Positions 8,085 to 16,935 of a DNA stretch of 39,515 nt are shown one piece after another. The translations under genes were made by a program, and so were the position numbers. The stretch lies in assembly GCA_004562395.1 (NCBI GenBank), contig SFQY01000021.1, positions 1 to 39,515 on the forward strand, read 5' to 3'. Origin of the DNA: a bacterium. Lineage in GTDB: Bacteria; Bacillota; Clostridia; Oscillospirales; Oscillospiraceae. The notes beneath the pieces are model-generated. The model was not told the origin of the DNA, made no database searches, and saw nothing but the letters and a program-made list of their open reading frames with translations. Every line of letters starts with the position of its first letter. The first letter of the stretch is position 1.

Positions 8085-10253
8085 ATGGAATATACATACC
8101 AAGCTCGTCTGGACGCCTTACGGCAGGTCAAGCAGGCGCAAACCCAGGAGAAAATCCGAAGAAACGGCTATATGGATGAGGATGACTATGGGTGCGTCCC
8201 CCCTCCGGAGGACTTCGTCTTCTGTCCGGAATACAACGATCCGGAGAACATGACCTTTTACGGCGCCAAAATGTGGGGCAGGAATTTCCGCCGCCTGATG
8301 GAGGCCCATCCGGTATATGTGGATAAAAACGACGCCCTTGCCGGGCGCTGGATGTTCATCCTGCAGAGAATGCGCCCCTTTCAGAGCGTCGTTTCCAACA
8401 AGAATCTGGAAATGGCCCCCTGCTTCGACTACAGCGAACTGAAGCCCATTCACGAAAAATACGGTATCGTTCCCGGCATCGGGAAAATGCATCACTTCGG
8501 CGGCGATTACCAGATCGGCCTGGATCTGGGCTGGTACGGTCTTCTGGAAAAGGTCCGCCGTTTTCACGCCCAGGCCCCGGACGCGGAAGCGGAAGAGCTG
8601 TACGCCGCCGAGGAAGAGGTTCTGCTGGGCATCATCAACTGGATCGAACGCACAATCGAAACGATCCGGGAAATGGAGGCTTCCGAGCAGGAACCGGCGG
8701 TGCGGGACAACCTTCACCGCATGGCCCAGGCAAACGAATGGATTCTACACCATCCCGCCAGGGATCTGCTGGAGGCCTGTCAGTGGATCTGCTGGTACAA
8801 CATGGCCGAGCGGATCTACTGCCGCTCCGGCGCCGGATGCCAGCTGGACCAGATGCTCTGGCCCTACTATGAGGAGAGCAAGCGCCATGGGATGACCGAT
8901 GAGGAAGCCATGTTTATCCTGGCCTGTTTTCTGCTGTGCGATCCCCACTACTACCAGCTGGGAGGTCCCGGACCGGACGGCAGCGACAACACGAACCATC
9001 TGTCCTACCTGATCCTGGAGGCGGCTCACCGGATAAAGTCCACTGCGAACCTGACCATTCGCGTTTTTGATGGTATGGATGAACGGTTGATGCGCAGGGG
9101 CCTGGAAATTCTCTTTGAAGACAGGCTGGGCTTTCCCCGTTTTTCCGGGGACAAGGCATTGGTGCAGGGCTTCATGCGCAGCGGCTATTCCGCGGAGCTG
9201 GCCCGGCAGCGGATCGCTCTGGGCTGCAACTGGATGAGTCTTCCCGGCCTGGAATATACCATGAACGACCTGATAAAAATCAATTTAGCCAAGGTCTTTG
9301 AGGTCGCGTTTCAGGAATATCAAGGCACCAGCACGGAGGAGCTGTACCGGCTGTTTCAGACGCATCTGCGGGCGGCGGTGGACTGCGTGGAAGCGGGGAT
9401 CGACTTTCACCTGCGCAACCAGTACCGCAACGCCCCGGAGCTTCTGCTGAACCTGATCTGCCACGGCACCATCGAAAAGGGACGGGACGCTTCCCACGGG
9501 GGTGTGCCGTACTACAACATCGCCGTGGACGCAGCGGGCCTCGCCACGGTGGCCGACTCCTTCGCGGCACTGCAGGAGCAGTGCGAAAACACCGGCCGTC
9601 TGACCTGGCAGCAGGTGAAGGACGCCTGCAGCAACGATTTTTCCGGCCCCGACGGGGAGATCATCCGAAACATCCTCGCCGGAACGCCCATGTACGGCAG
9701 CGGCGGAAGCCCCGCCGATCAGTGGGCAAAACGGATATCCCGGTTCTTTTCCGGCCTGATCGCCGGGGAGCGGACCCCTGACGGGCATCTGATGATCCCG
9801 GGCCTGTTCTCCTGGGCCAACACCATTCCCTTCGGCCAGGCCGTCGGCGCCACACCCAATGGCCGCCGCAGCGGAAGGCCGATCAATCACGGCGCCAATC
9901 CCAACAACGGGTTCCGCAAAGACGGGGCCTTCACCGCCGCCGCCATTGCCATCGCCTCCGTGCAGCCCGGCTACGGCAACACCGCCCCCTTCCAGCTGGA
10001 GCTGAACGACACCATCACCAATCGGGAAGACGCCATTGACAACGTGGCCGCCGTGATCCAAACCCACTTCGACCTGGGTGGGACCCTCGTGAACATCAAC
10101 ATCGTTGATGCCGACCAGATCCTCCGGGCCAACGAAAATCCGGAGGCCTATCCGAACCTGATCGTCCGGGTGACCGGATTCACCGCCTATTTTGCCGCCC
10201 TGTCCCCGGAATTCCGCCAATTGGTCGTAGACCGCATCATCAGCGACCGGTGA
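8085..10253 (+). CDS. glycyl radical enzyme of uncertain reaction
   Basis: A 722-residue member of the pyruvate formate-lyase/glycyl radical family. The C-terminal radical loop reads RVTGFTAYFA with the radical Gly at 698, and the active-site Cys is Cys381 in RIALGCNWMSLPG. Most dehydratase and lyase members have GCVE at this point, where Glu acts as base; PFL has two adjacent Cys. Here Asn-Trp follow a single Cys, so neither class fits. N-terminal and middle regions are full length for the family. The upstream activase (13 bp away) would install the radical. The proximity of a sugar importer and a flavoprotein suggests a polyol- or sugar-like substrate, but that is inference. A family call is secure, a reaction is not. 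Confidence 0.93.
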   Translation: MEYTYQARLDALRQVKQAQTQEKIRRNGYMDEDDYGCVPPPEDFVFCPEYNDPENMTFYGAKMWGRNFRRLMEAHPVYVDKNDALAGRWMFILQRMRPFQSVVSNKNLEMAPCFDYSELKPIHEKYGIVPGIGKMHHFGGDYQIGLDLGWYGLLEKVRRFHAQAPDAEAEELYAAEEEVLLGIINWIERTIETIREMEASEQEPAVRDNLHRMAQANEWILHHPARDLLEACQWICWYNMAERIYCRSGAGCQLDQMLWPYYEESKRHGMTDEEAMFILACFLLCDPHYYQLGGPGPDGSDNTNHLSYLILEAAHRIKSTANLTIRVFDGMDERLMRRGLEILFEDRLGFPRFSGDKALVQGFMRSGYSAELARQRIALGCNWMSLPGLEYTMNDLIKINLAKVFEVAFQEYQGTSTEELYRLFQTHLRAAVDCVEAGIDFHLRNQYRNAPELLLNLICHGTIEKGRDASHGGVPYYNIAVDAAGLATVADSFAALQEQCENTGRLTWQQVKDACSNDFSGPDGEIIRNILAGTPMYGSGGSPADQWAKRISRFFSGLIAGERTPDGHLMIPGLFSWANTIPFGQAVGATPNGRRSGRPINHGANPNNGFRKDGAFTAAAIAIASVQPGYGNTAPFQLELNDTITNREDAIDNVAAVIQTHFDLGGTLVNINIVDADQILRANENPEAYPNLIVRVTGFTAYFAALSPEFRQLVVDRIISDR

Positions 10254-10377
10254 ATCTCCCTGCAGGTCTCGCCGCAGCAACCGCAGAGGCAGAGCAAGTC
10301 TCCGGAAGCCTCGCCGCATTTCCAATCGCATACCATAAGCATTGACCGGTGATCTGATCGAGACCATATACCAGGTC

Positions 10378-10421
10378 ATACACAACAAGAGGCGGGAGCA
10401 ATCCCGCCTCTTGTTGTGTAT
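10378..10421. terminator. 20-bp perfect hairpin after the glycyl radical enzyme gene
   Basis: ATACACAACAAGAGGCGGGA (10378-10397) is perfectly complementary to 10402-10421 around the loop GCAA. It follows the plus-strand gene by about 125 bp. There is no run of T afterwards, so it may be a processed 3' end or a weak terminator. Confidence 0.5.
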
Positions 10422-10460
10422 AGAAGTCCGGAGTAACGGCAAACCGATTTCTGATACTAT

Positions 10461-10610
10461 TTCTTGATAAAATTATTTAATTTTATCAAGAAGACACCGC
10501 CTAACGGCGTTGTCGTTTCCATGATTTTCGGAATAGAAAATCACGGAAACCCGTCTCATTATGATCTTCATATAGAAAACTTCAATTTGTTCCAAATTAA
10601 AGTTTTCTAT
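10461..10610. repeat. array of three AT-rich inverted repeats
   Basis: First: TTCTTGATAAAATT (10461-10474) and its perfect complement at 10479-10492 with a 4-nt loop. Second: GTTTCCATGATTTT (10515-10528) with 10537-10550, one mismatch. Third: ATAGAAAACTT plus AATTT (10572-10588) with AAATT plus AAGTTTTCTAT (10594-10610), one mismatch between the two blocks. The base composition is far more AT-rich than the surroundings. It fills the convergent gap between the glycyl radical enzyme and the immunity-like gene. Confidence 0.8.
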
Positions 10611-10626
10611 TGAATATCAGTATGAA

Positions 10627-11163
10627 TCAGCGCAGAAACTCCGCCCATTCCATTTGGCAGGTCTTCTCACGGTCAATCCATTGAAGCAGACTGTCAATGT
10701 AGTCCTGCTTTCGGTTTTCCACGGCGGCCCGGCAGGTATCCGGGCTCTGTTCCAGGACGATGGCGGTCAGCTCGTACATGGGCAGGCCCAGGGCGTGGCC
10801 TGGGGTGTGGACCACGCTGCAGGCCTGGGCCACGGCGTGGCAGCGGGCGATGTCCGCCGGGGCCGTCAGCTCCTTCGCCATGGCGTGGCAGTCCAGGATC
10901 GCCCGCCGGGCAACGGGCATTCTGATCCGGCCGGATGCCCAGGCCCGGGCGGCCTCCAGGGCGAAGCGGGGCCTCGGGTCGGTGGGACAGCTTTCTTCCA
11001 GCCGCTCCACGGTCTGCTCCGCCAGGTCAAGGGCCCACAGCACCATCACCCGGCGGTTCCGGCCTTCCAGCAGCATCCGCAGATCCTGCAGAAACAGACT
11101 GTCTTTGGAAAACAGGATCCGGTTTCCCCGTTTTTTCTTTTGGGCCACCTCATCCATCCACAT
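10627..11163 (-). CDS. putative immunity protein (Imm5-like family)
   Basis: A 178-residue soluble, largely helical protein. The segments RRVMVLWALDLAEQTVERLEE, DPRPRFALEAARAWASG and AILDCHAMAKEL, followed by an AQACSVVHTPGHALGLPMYE stretch, match what I remember of Firmicutes proteins annotated 'putative immunity protein'. No enzymatic motif is obvious; several conserved-looking His and Cys residues (DCHA, RCHA, HTPGHA) could bind metal. Its start overlaps the end of the LysR gene by 14 bp, so the two are probably cotranscribed and coupled. No toxin gene is seen nearby. The family name is from memory and its biochemical role in this context is unknown. Confidence 0.7.
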   Translation of the reverse strand: MWMDEVAQKKKRGNRILFSKDSLFLQDLRMLLEGRNRRVMVLWALDLAEQTVERLEESCPTDPRPRFALEAARAWASGRIRMPVARRAILDCHAMAKELTAPADIARCHAVAQACSVVHTPGHALGLPMYELTAIVLEQSPDTCRAAVENRKQDYIDSLLQWIDREKTCQMEWAEFLR

Positions 11164-12064
11164 GTTCCCTCTGCCCCCTTTTCATGGCGGTCAGGTCCCG
11201 GATGAAATCCAGAATACACTCCTTCAGCCTCCGGACACTGTCGGTCTCCTTCTTCCGGATATGGGTACCCATGCCCAGCTCCCGCATGGCAGGCGGGTCC
11301 ACCGGGACGCACAGCACATCGTCGGTCCTGCCCCGGATCATCAGCTCCGTCATCATGGACACCCCCAGGCCCCGGCCCACCATCCGGATCACCGTCTCAT
11401 CGTCCACCCGGCAGACCCGGGAATTGAGCTTCACCCCCACAGGCTCCAGCACCGTCTTCACGTCGATGTCGAACCGGCCGTAGGGCATGAGAAAATCCTG
11501 GCCGGCAAATTCCTCCAAAGGAAACGCGCCGGGATCTTTCAGCGGATAGTTCTTCGGCAGGATGGCGTACATCCGGTCGTTGTAGAGGGGGATCCAGCTG
11601 CAGCAGCCGTAATTCTGGCGGCTGGCAAAAATCACGTCCGTCTCCCCCTTCTCCAGCAGCTCAAAGGGCTCCAGGGCGTGGTCCACCATCCGCAGGTCCA
11701 CATTGACCTGGGGGCAAAGCCGCCGGAAGCGGTAGAGAATCTCCGGCATCCAGTGCATGGCGATGCTGGCATAGGCCGCGACGCGGATGACCTCGGTCTT
11801 CTCCTCCGCGATGGCCCGGATCTGATTTTCCAGATTGGCGTTGGCCTGCAAAAACTCCCGGATGGCGGGCATCAGCCGGGCCCCCTGCTCCGTGAGCTGG
11901 ATCCCGCTGTGGTTTCGCCGGAGCAGCGGAAAGCCCACCTCCTGCTCCAGGGCGTCCATCATGTGGGTCAGTCCCGATTGGGTATAGCCCACCACCTCGG
12001 AGGCCCTGGTAAAGCTCCCCAGGTCCGCCGCCGTCATCAGGATCTCCAGCTTCTTGCTGTCCAT
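11150..12064 (-). CDS. LysR-family transcriptional regulator
   Basis: A 304-residue LysR-type regulator. The N-terminal winged helix-turn-helix covers about residues 1-60 (LEILMTAADLGSFTRASEVV, then LEQEVGFPLLRRNHSGIQLTEQG); the remainder is the two-lobed effector-binding domain. GGGGGAG lies 7 bp upstream of the ATG. It is divergent from the branched-chain amino-acid carrier gene across a 395-bp gap, the classical LysR arrangement, so BrnQ is the likely target. The downstream overlapping immunity-like gene shares its transcript. The effector is unknown. Confidence 0.92.
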   Translation of the reverse strand: MDSKKLEILMTAADLGSFTRASEVVGYTQSGLTHMMDALEQEVGFPLLRRNHSGIQLTEQGARLMPAIREFLQANANLENQIRAIAEEKTEVIRVAAYASIAMHWMPEILYRFRRLCPQVNVDLRMVDHALEPFELLEKGETDVIFASRQNYGCCSWIPLYNDRMYAILPKNYPLKDPGAFPLEEFAGQDFLMPYGRFDIDVKTVLEPVGVKLNSRVCRVDDETVIRMVGRGLGVSMMTELMIRGRTDDVLCVPVDPPAMRELGMGTHIRKKETDSVRRLKECILDFIRDLTAMKRGQREHVDG

Positions 12065-12114
12065 TTGCGCTCCCCCTTCTTCATTCCGGTTCTATTACAG
12101 TTTCTCATACCCCT

Positions 12115-12143
12115 ATTATAAACAGGCGTTTCTCAGTTTGCAA
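12115..12143 (-). promoter_or_regulatory. promoter of the LysR-type gene
   Basis: On the minus strand TTGCAA (12143-12138) is followed after exactly 17 bp by TATAAT (12120-12115). Transcription would start about 45 bp before the LysR ATG. Confidence 0.65.
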
Positions 12144-12187
12144 GGGCGGTGATAGAATAAGGGAAAACGCGGGTCGGTTCTGCTGTA

Positions 12188-12411
12188 GATGATCGTTTTC
12201 GCCCCCCAAAGCCTTCCCCCTCGGGGGAAGGTGGCACGGCGAAGCCGTGACGGATGAGGGGAAAACGTGAAGGGTCCTGAGAGGGTAACGATAAACAGGA
12301 AATTTCCAACATTGTACTTCTGTTTCGGTACGGTGGAAGCCTTCGGTGCGGTCGCCCCTCATCCGCCCCAGTGTGCGCACTGGGGCACCTTCCCCCCGGG
12401 GGGGAAGGTTT
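12188..12411. repeat. paired inverted composite repeat modules
   Basis: Two modules face each other. The left (about 12211-12260) runs CCTTCCCC..GGGGGAAGG, then hairpin CACGGC/GCCGTG, then CGGATGAGG. The right (about 12354-12411) runs CCTCATCCG, hairpin CCCCAG/CTGGGG, then CACCTTCCCC..GGGGAAGG. Outer and edge sequences are shared while the middle stems differ in sequence but keep pairing. GATGATCGTTTTC at 12188 resembles the usual element end. Together with the LysR promoter this accounts for the 12065-12459 gap. Confidence 0.7.
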
Positions 12412-12459
12412 GGCAGCTGCGTCGCGAACCGATCCGCATTTCAAAACAGGAGAGGATGT

Positions 12460-13797
12460 ATGGCAATGAAACGACTGGACCTGAGGCAGAAAATTCTGGT
12501 GGCCGGGACTTTGTTCGGCATGTTCTTCGGGGCGGGGAATCTGATCTTCCCGGTCCATCTGGGACAGCTGGCGGGGAGTCATGTCCTGCCCGCCATGACC
12601 GGCTTCATCATCACCGCGGTGGGCATTCCCATCCTGGGGGTCGCCGCCATCGGCATCACCCATTCCGACGGCCTGCAGGCCCTGGCCAGCAAGGTGGGCA
12701 GGGGCTACGGCTGCGCCTTTACCTGCCTGCTGTATCTCACCATCGGCCCCTTCTTCGCCATTCCCAGGTGCGCCACCACCTCCTTTACCACGGGGATCCA
12801 GCCCATGCTGGGCGGACAGGTCCCCCAGGCTCCGGCGCTGCTGGTCTTTTCCGGGGTGTTTTTCGCTCTGGTTCTGCTTCTTTCCCTCCGTCCCGCCCAA
12901 ATCACGGTCTGGATCGGAAAGATCATCAGTCCCCTGTTTCTGATCTTCCTGGCGGTGCTGGTGATCTCCGCCCTGCTGAATCCCGGAGCGCCGGTGTCCG
13001 CGGTGCAGCCCGCCCCCGGCTATGAAAGGGGCGCCCTGTTCTCCGGCTTCATTGAAGGCTACGGCACCATGGACGCCATCGCGGGGCTTGCCTTCGGCAT
13101 CGTGGTGGTTGACATCATCCGGGGCGCCGGGGTCACCGAGGACGCCGCCGTGGCCAGGGACGTGCTGGGCTCCGGTGTGCTGACGGGACTGCTGATGGCG
13201 GGGATCTATGTGGCGACGATCCTCATGGGCGCCCAGTCCCGGGGGCTGTTCGAAACCTCGGAAAACGGTGGCATCGCCCTGGCCCAGATCGCGGGCCACT
13301 ACCTGGGAGGAGCAGGCAGCCTGATCCTGGCGGTGACCATCACCTGCGCCTGCCTGAAAACCTCCATCGGCCTGGTGACCAGCTGCGCCGAGGCCTTCGT
13401 CCGGATGTTCCCGGGAAGCCTGGGCTACAGGACCTGGGCGGTGATCTTCACGGCGTTCTCCTTCTGCGTTTCCAACTTCGGGCTGTCCAGGATCCTGGAC
13501 TGGTCCCTGCCGGTGCTTATGTTCCTGTATCCGCTGGCCATCACCCTGATCCTGCTGGCCCTGACGGGAAGGCTCTTTGACCACGACCGGGCCGTGTATG
13601 TCTGCGTCACCGCCTTCACCTGCGTTTCCGCCCTGTTTGATTTCCTGAAGACGCTGCCTCAGCCTCTGCGGCCGGAGGGCATCGTGGCCCTGGCGGAGCG
13701 GTTCCTTCCCTGGTTCGACCTGAATCTGGGATGGGTCATCCCCGCCCTGGTGGGCTTCGTGCTGGGTATGCTGCTCCGGACCCTCCGGAAACGGTGA
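12460..13797 (+). CDS. brnQ: branched-chain amino acid transporter BrnQ
   Basis: A 445-residue, about 12-segment inner-membrane symporter of the LIVCS family, importing leucine, isoleucine or valine with Na+ or H+. The N-terminal signature LRQKILVAGTLFGMFFGAGNLIFPVHLG is characteristic, as is the 'GPFFAIPRCATTSF' segment. Start 12460 is chosen because AGGAG lies at 12448-12452 and the protein then begins just before the conserved N-terminus; the ATG at 12466 is an alternative. Divergent from the LysR gene, which probably controls it. It is followed at once by a repeat element rather than by a recognisable terminator. Confidence 0.95.
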   Translation: MAMKRLDLRQKILVAGTLFGMFFGAGNLIFPVHLGQLAGSHVLPAMTGFIITAVGIPILGVAAIGITHSDGLQALASKVGRGYGCAFTCLLYLTIGPFFAIPRCATTSFTTGIQPMLGGQVPQAPALLVFSGVFFALVLLLSLRPAQITVWIGKIISPLFLIFLAVLVISALLNPGAPVSAVQPAPGYERGALFSGFIEGYGTMDAIAGLAFGIVVVDIIRGAGVTEDAAVARDVLGSGVLTGLLMAGIYVATILMGAQSRGLFETSENGGIALAQIAGHYLGGAGSLILAVTITCACLKTSIGLVTSCAEAFVRMFPGSLGYRTWAVIFTAFSFCVSNFGLSRILDWSLPVLMFLYPLAITLILLALTGRLFDHDRAVYVCVTAFTCVSALFDFLKTLPQPLRPEGIVALAERFLPWFDLNLGWVIPALVGFVLGMLLRTLRKR

Positions 13798-13809
13798 AAT
13801 CAGCACAGG

Positions 13810-14105
13810 AAAGGATCGTTTATCGCACGAATGCGCGATGGTTCCACCAGAGGCTGATGCACAGCAAAGGCTTCTCCTTGAGGACTGCGAAGCGTGCCTT
13901 TGGTCGAAGCTGTCGCGCGAAGCGTGACTGATGTGGTGTTACAGCGGTACGTTTTCGCCGAAATGTCTCGATCATCGCAACTGTATACCGCACACCACAT
14001 CCGCCCCAGGCTGCGGCCTGGGGCACCTTCTCCTCAAGGAGAAGGCTTGGGCGCTACCGCGCCAGTGGAACCAATGAACTGCCATCATAATCTAAACGAT
14101 CCTTT
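13810..14105. repeat. 296-bp repeat element with perfect 13-bp terminal inverted repeats
   Basis: AAAGGATCGTTTA (13810-13822) and TAAACGATCCTTT (14093-14105) are exact inverted copies. Inside are two facing composite modules: AAGGCTTCTCCTTGAGG with a following variable stem and ATGTGGTGT on the left, then ACACCACATCCG, a CCCCAGG/CCTGGGG stem and CCTTCTCC..GGAGAAGG on the right. It fills the gap between brnQ and the feo operon. No open reading frame in it resembles a protein. Confidence 0.85.
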
Positions 14106-14149
14106 CCCCCATTGCCGGGGCTGGGGGATCGGATTTCTTCGAAAATGAA

Positions 14150-14186
14150 AAAACAGGGGCAGACGGTGCAGGTCTGTCCCTGTTTT
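14150..14186 (-). terminator. terminator of the feo operon
   Basis: A 15-bp stem (14150-14164 with 14172-14186, one G-U pair) is followed on the minus strand by TTTTTT. It lies about 30 bp after the stop codon of the small Cys-rich gene. It could also act weakly in the other direction. Confidence 0.85.
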
Positions 14187-14215
14187 GCTGTTTCCGTGCC
14201 GGATGGGCCCGGAGG

Positions 14216-14362
14216 TTATTTGGTTTCGCAGTCCTGCCCGCAGCAGGAGCAGTCACAGCCGCAGTGGCATTTTCCCTTTTTCTTGTTTCTGCGCAGGATC
14301 ACCACTGCCACAGCAACAATGCCAATCACCAGGGCCGCCACAACAAGATCCGCAGGATTCAT
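14216..14362 (-). CDS. FeoB-associated Cys-rich membrane protein
   Basis: A 48-residue protein: one N-terminal membrane segment (LVVAALVIGIVAVAVVIL), a basic stretch RRNKKKGK and a C-terminal Cys cluster CHCGCDCSCCGQDC with seven Cys. This is the layout of the small FeoB-associated proteins found after feoB in clostridia. It would sit in the membrane with its Cys-rich tail probably cytoplasmic and might assist ferrous iron transfer; its exact role is not established. The stop of feoB is only 15 bp upstream of this ATG, and a terminator follows, so it is the last gene of the feo operon. Confidence 0.88.
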   Translation of the reverse strand: MNPADLVVAALVIGIVAVAVVILRRNKKKGKCHCGCDCSCCGQDCETK

Positions 14363-14377
14363 ATTCCGACTCCTTTC

Positions 14378-16720
14378 TCACATTCCCAGAGCCAGGCAGA
14401 TCAGCCGCGCCGCCAGGGCGGCGATCCAGGCCACGACGCACTGCCAGATAACGACGCCTACCGCCCATTTGCCTCCCAGCTCCCGCTTGATGGAGGCGAC
14501 AGAGGCCACGCAGGGGGTATACAGCAGGGAGAACACCAGCATGGTCACCGCGGAAACGGTGGGAAGGGCCGCCTGAATTCCGCTGCCGAACAGAATTTCC
14601 ATGGTGGAGACCACGCTCTCCTTGGCCATGAAGCCGCTGATCAGAGAGGTCACGATCCGCCAGTCATTCAGCCCCACCGGCGCCATAACCGGAGCGATCC
14701 AGCCGGAGAGCATGGCCATCATGCTGGCGGAGGAATCCTCCACCAGGTTCAGGTGCGTGTCAAAGCTCTGGAGGAACCAGACCACAATGGTGGCAATGAG
14801 GATCACGCTGAAGGCCTTGCTCAGGAAGTCCTTGGCCTTTTCCCACAGCAGCTGGGCCACGTTCTTCACCCCGGGCATACGGTAGTTGGGAAGCTCCATG
14901 ACGAAGGGGACCGCCTCCCCCTTGAACAGCGTGCTCTTGAACAGGAGTGCCACCAGGATCCCCACCAGGATCCCCAGCATATAAAGCCCCGTCATGATGA
15001 AGCCGCCTTTTCCCGGGAAAAACGCGCTGACAAAGAAGGCGTAGATGGGCAGCTTCGCGGTGCAGCTCATAAAGGGGGTCAGCAGGATCGTCATCTTCCG
15101 GTCGCGCTTACTGGGCAGGGTTCTGGTGGCCATCACCGCCGGAACGGTGCAGCCGAAGCCGATGAGCATGGGCACGATGCTCCGGCCGGAAAGGCCGATC
15201 TTCCTCAGCAGCTTGTCCATGAAGAAGGCCACTCTGGCCACATAGCCGCTGTCCTCCATAATGGAAAGGAAGAAGAACAGCGTGACCACAATGGGCAGGA
15301 AGCTGAGGACGCTTCCCACGCCGCCGAAGATGCCGTCGATCACAAGGCCGTGGAGGGCCTGGCTGACATTAGCTGCCGTCATCCACCCGTCCACCGCCAC
15401 CGTCAGCGCCTCGATGCCCTGCTCCAGCAGGCCCTGCAAAAAGGCGCCGATGACATTGAAGGTCAGGAAAAACACCGCTGCCATGATGGCCACAAAGCAG
15501 GGGATCGCCGTCCACTTGCCCGTGAGAATCCGGTCGATTTTTTCCGAGCGGATCCGCTCCCTGCTCTCCCGGGGCTTTTTCACCGTGCGCTCGCAGACAT
15601 ACTCAATAAAGTCAAAGCGCATATCCGCGATGGCGGCGCTCCGGTCCATGCCGCCCTCTTTTTCCATCTGGACCACGATATGCTCGATCATGTCCATTTC
15701 GTTCTGGTCCAGCCGCAGCTGCTCCAGGATCAGGGCGTCCCCCTCGATGACCTTGGTGGCGGAGAACCGGAGGGGAAGTCCGGCCCTTTCCGTGTGGTCC
15801 TCAATAACGGACTCCACCGCGTGAATGGCCCGGTGGATGGCGCCGCCATGGTCGTCCTTGCTGCAGAAGTCCTGCTTTGTGGGCCGCTCCTGGTATTTGG
15901 CGATGTGAATCGCATGGTCCACCAGCTCCCGGACGCCCTCATTTTTGGCCGCGGAGATGGGGATCACCGGGACCCCCAGCATGGCCTCCATGCCGTTGAT
16001 GTCGATGGCGCCGTTGTTGCCGGTGACCTCGTCCATCATATTGAGGGCGATGACCATGGGGATGTTCATCTCCAGCAGCTGCATACTCAGGTAGAGGTTC
16101 CGCTCAATGTTGGTGGCGTCCACAATGTTGATGATGGCCTTGGGCTTATCCCCCAGGACAAAATTCCGGGAGACGATTTCCTCGCTGGTGTAGGGGGACA
16201 TGGAATAGATGCCCGGCAGATCCGTCACCCTGGTGTTGGGATAGCCACGGATGGGGCCGTCCTTCCGGTCCACGGTGACACCGGGGAAATTGCCCACATG
16301 CTGGTTGGCGCCGGTGAGCTGGTTGAACAGGGTGGTCTTGCCGCAGTTCTGGTTGCCCACCAGGGCATAGGTAAGCAGCGTGCCCTCCGGCAGAGGCTCC
16401 CCGTCGCCCTTGGCGTGGTATTTTCCGTCCTCGCCCAGGCCCGGATGCTCCGACGGATCGATCCTTTCAATGCGGCTGTGCTTGTTGGACCGCTCCTTGA
16501 TGGACTGGATCTCGATCTGATCCGCGTCCGCCAGACGCAGCGTCAGCTCGTAGCCGTGGATCTGCAGCTCCATGGGATCTCCCATGGGCGCAAACTTCAC
16601 CACGGTGACCTCCGCCCCGGGGATCACGCCCATGTCCAGGAAATGCTGCCGCAGGGCTCCTTCCCCGCCGACCTTCGTTATCACGGCACTTTCCCCGATT
16701 TTCAGATTCTTCAGTGTCAT
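14378..16720 (-). CDS. feoB: ferrous iron transporter, FeoA-FeoB fusion
   Basis: A 780-residue protein importing Fe2+. Residues 1-75 form a FeoA (SH3-like) domain (MTLKNLKIGESAVITKV.., MGVIPGAEVTVVKFAP). A linker precedes the G domain with G1 GNQNCGKTT at 122-130, GVTVDRKDG, G3 DLPG at 167-170, G4 NMMD and the SAAKNEGV loop. The C-terminal half carries the two Gate domains and about eight or more membrane segments, including MLIGFGCTVPAVMATR. FeoA is usually a separate gene; the fusion is a known clostridial variation. GAGGTG precedes the ATG. A leader of about 180 nt separates the promoter from the start codon. Likely iron-regulated, but no clear Fur box was identified. Confidence 0.96.
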   Translation of the reverse strand: MTLKNLKIGESAVITKVGGEGALRQHFLDMGVIPGAEVTVVKFAPMGDPMELQIHGYELTLRLADADQIEIQSIKERSNKHSRIERIDPSEHPGLGEDGKYHAKGDGEPLPEGTLLTYALVGNQNCGKTTLFNQLTGANQHVGNFPGVTVDRKDGPIRGYPNTRVTDLPGIYSMSPYTSEEIVSRNFVLGDKPKAIINIVDATNIERNLYLSMQLLEMNIPMVIALNMMDEVTGNNGAIDINGMEAMLGVPVIPISAAKNEGVRELVDHAIHIAKYQERPTKQDFCSKDDHGGAIHRAIHAVESVIEDHTERAGLPLRFSATKVIEGDALILEQLRLDQNEMDMIEHIVVQMEKEGGMDRSAAIADMRFDFIEYVCERTVKKPRESRERIRSEKIDRILTGKWTAIPCFVAIMAAVFFLTFNVIGAFLQGLLEQGIEALTVAVDGWMTAANVSQALHGLVIDGIFGGVGSVLSFLPIVVTLFFFLSIMEDSGYVARVAFFMDKLLRKIGLSGRSIVPMLIGFGCTVPAVMATRTLPSKRDRKMTILLTPFMSCTAKLPIYAFFVSAFFPGKGGFIMTGLYMLGILVGILVALLFKSTLFKGEAVPFVMELPNYRMPGVKNVAQLLWEKAKDFLSKAFSVILIATIVVWFLQSFDTHLNLVEDSSASMMAMLSGWIAPVMAPVGLNDWRIVTSLISGFMAKESVVSTMEILFGSGIQAALPTVSAVTMLVFSLLYTPCVASVASIKRELGGKWAVGVVIWQCVVAWIAALAARLICLALGM

Positions 16721-16906
16721 CCATCACACCTCTTTCTCTAAGGAAGCTTCGAGGAAACCGGCAGGCGCCGGCGGCAGAAGATTCGTCGCTGGGATGCAGA
16801 GGATTTCTTCGCCCTTCCCCAAGTTGTCTATGACTAACTCATCCCCGCGAAGCCGCCCTGAAACCGGCCCGGCCCCGCCGGGGGAAGCAGAAATTGTTTC
16901 GCTTAA

Positions 16907-16935
16907 AGTATACTCACTTTGGCGGGGAAATGCAA
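16907..16935 (-). promoter_or_regulatory. promoter of the feo operon
   Basis: On the minus strand TTGCAT (16935-16930) and TATACT (16912-16907) are separated by 17 bp. The transcript would have a roughly 180-nt GC-rich leader before feoB. Confidence 0.6.
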
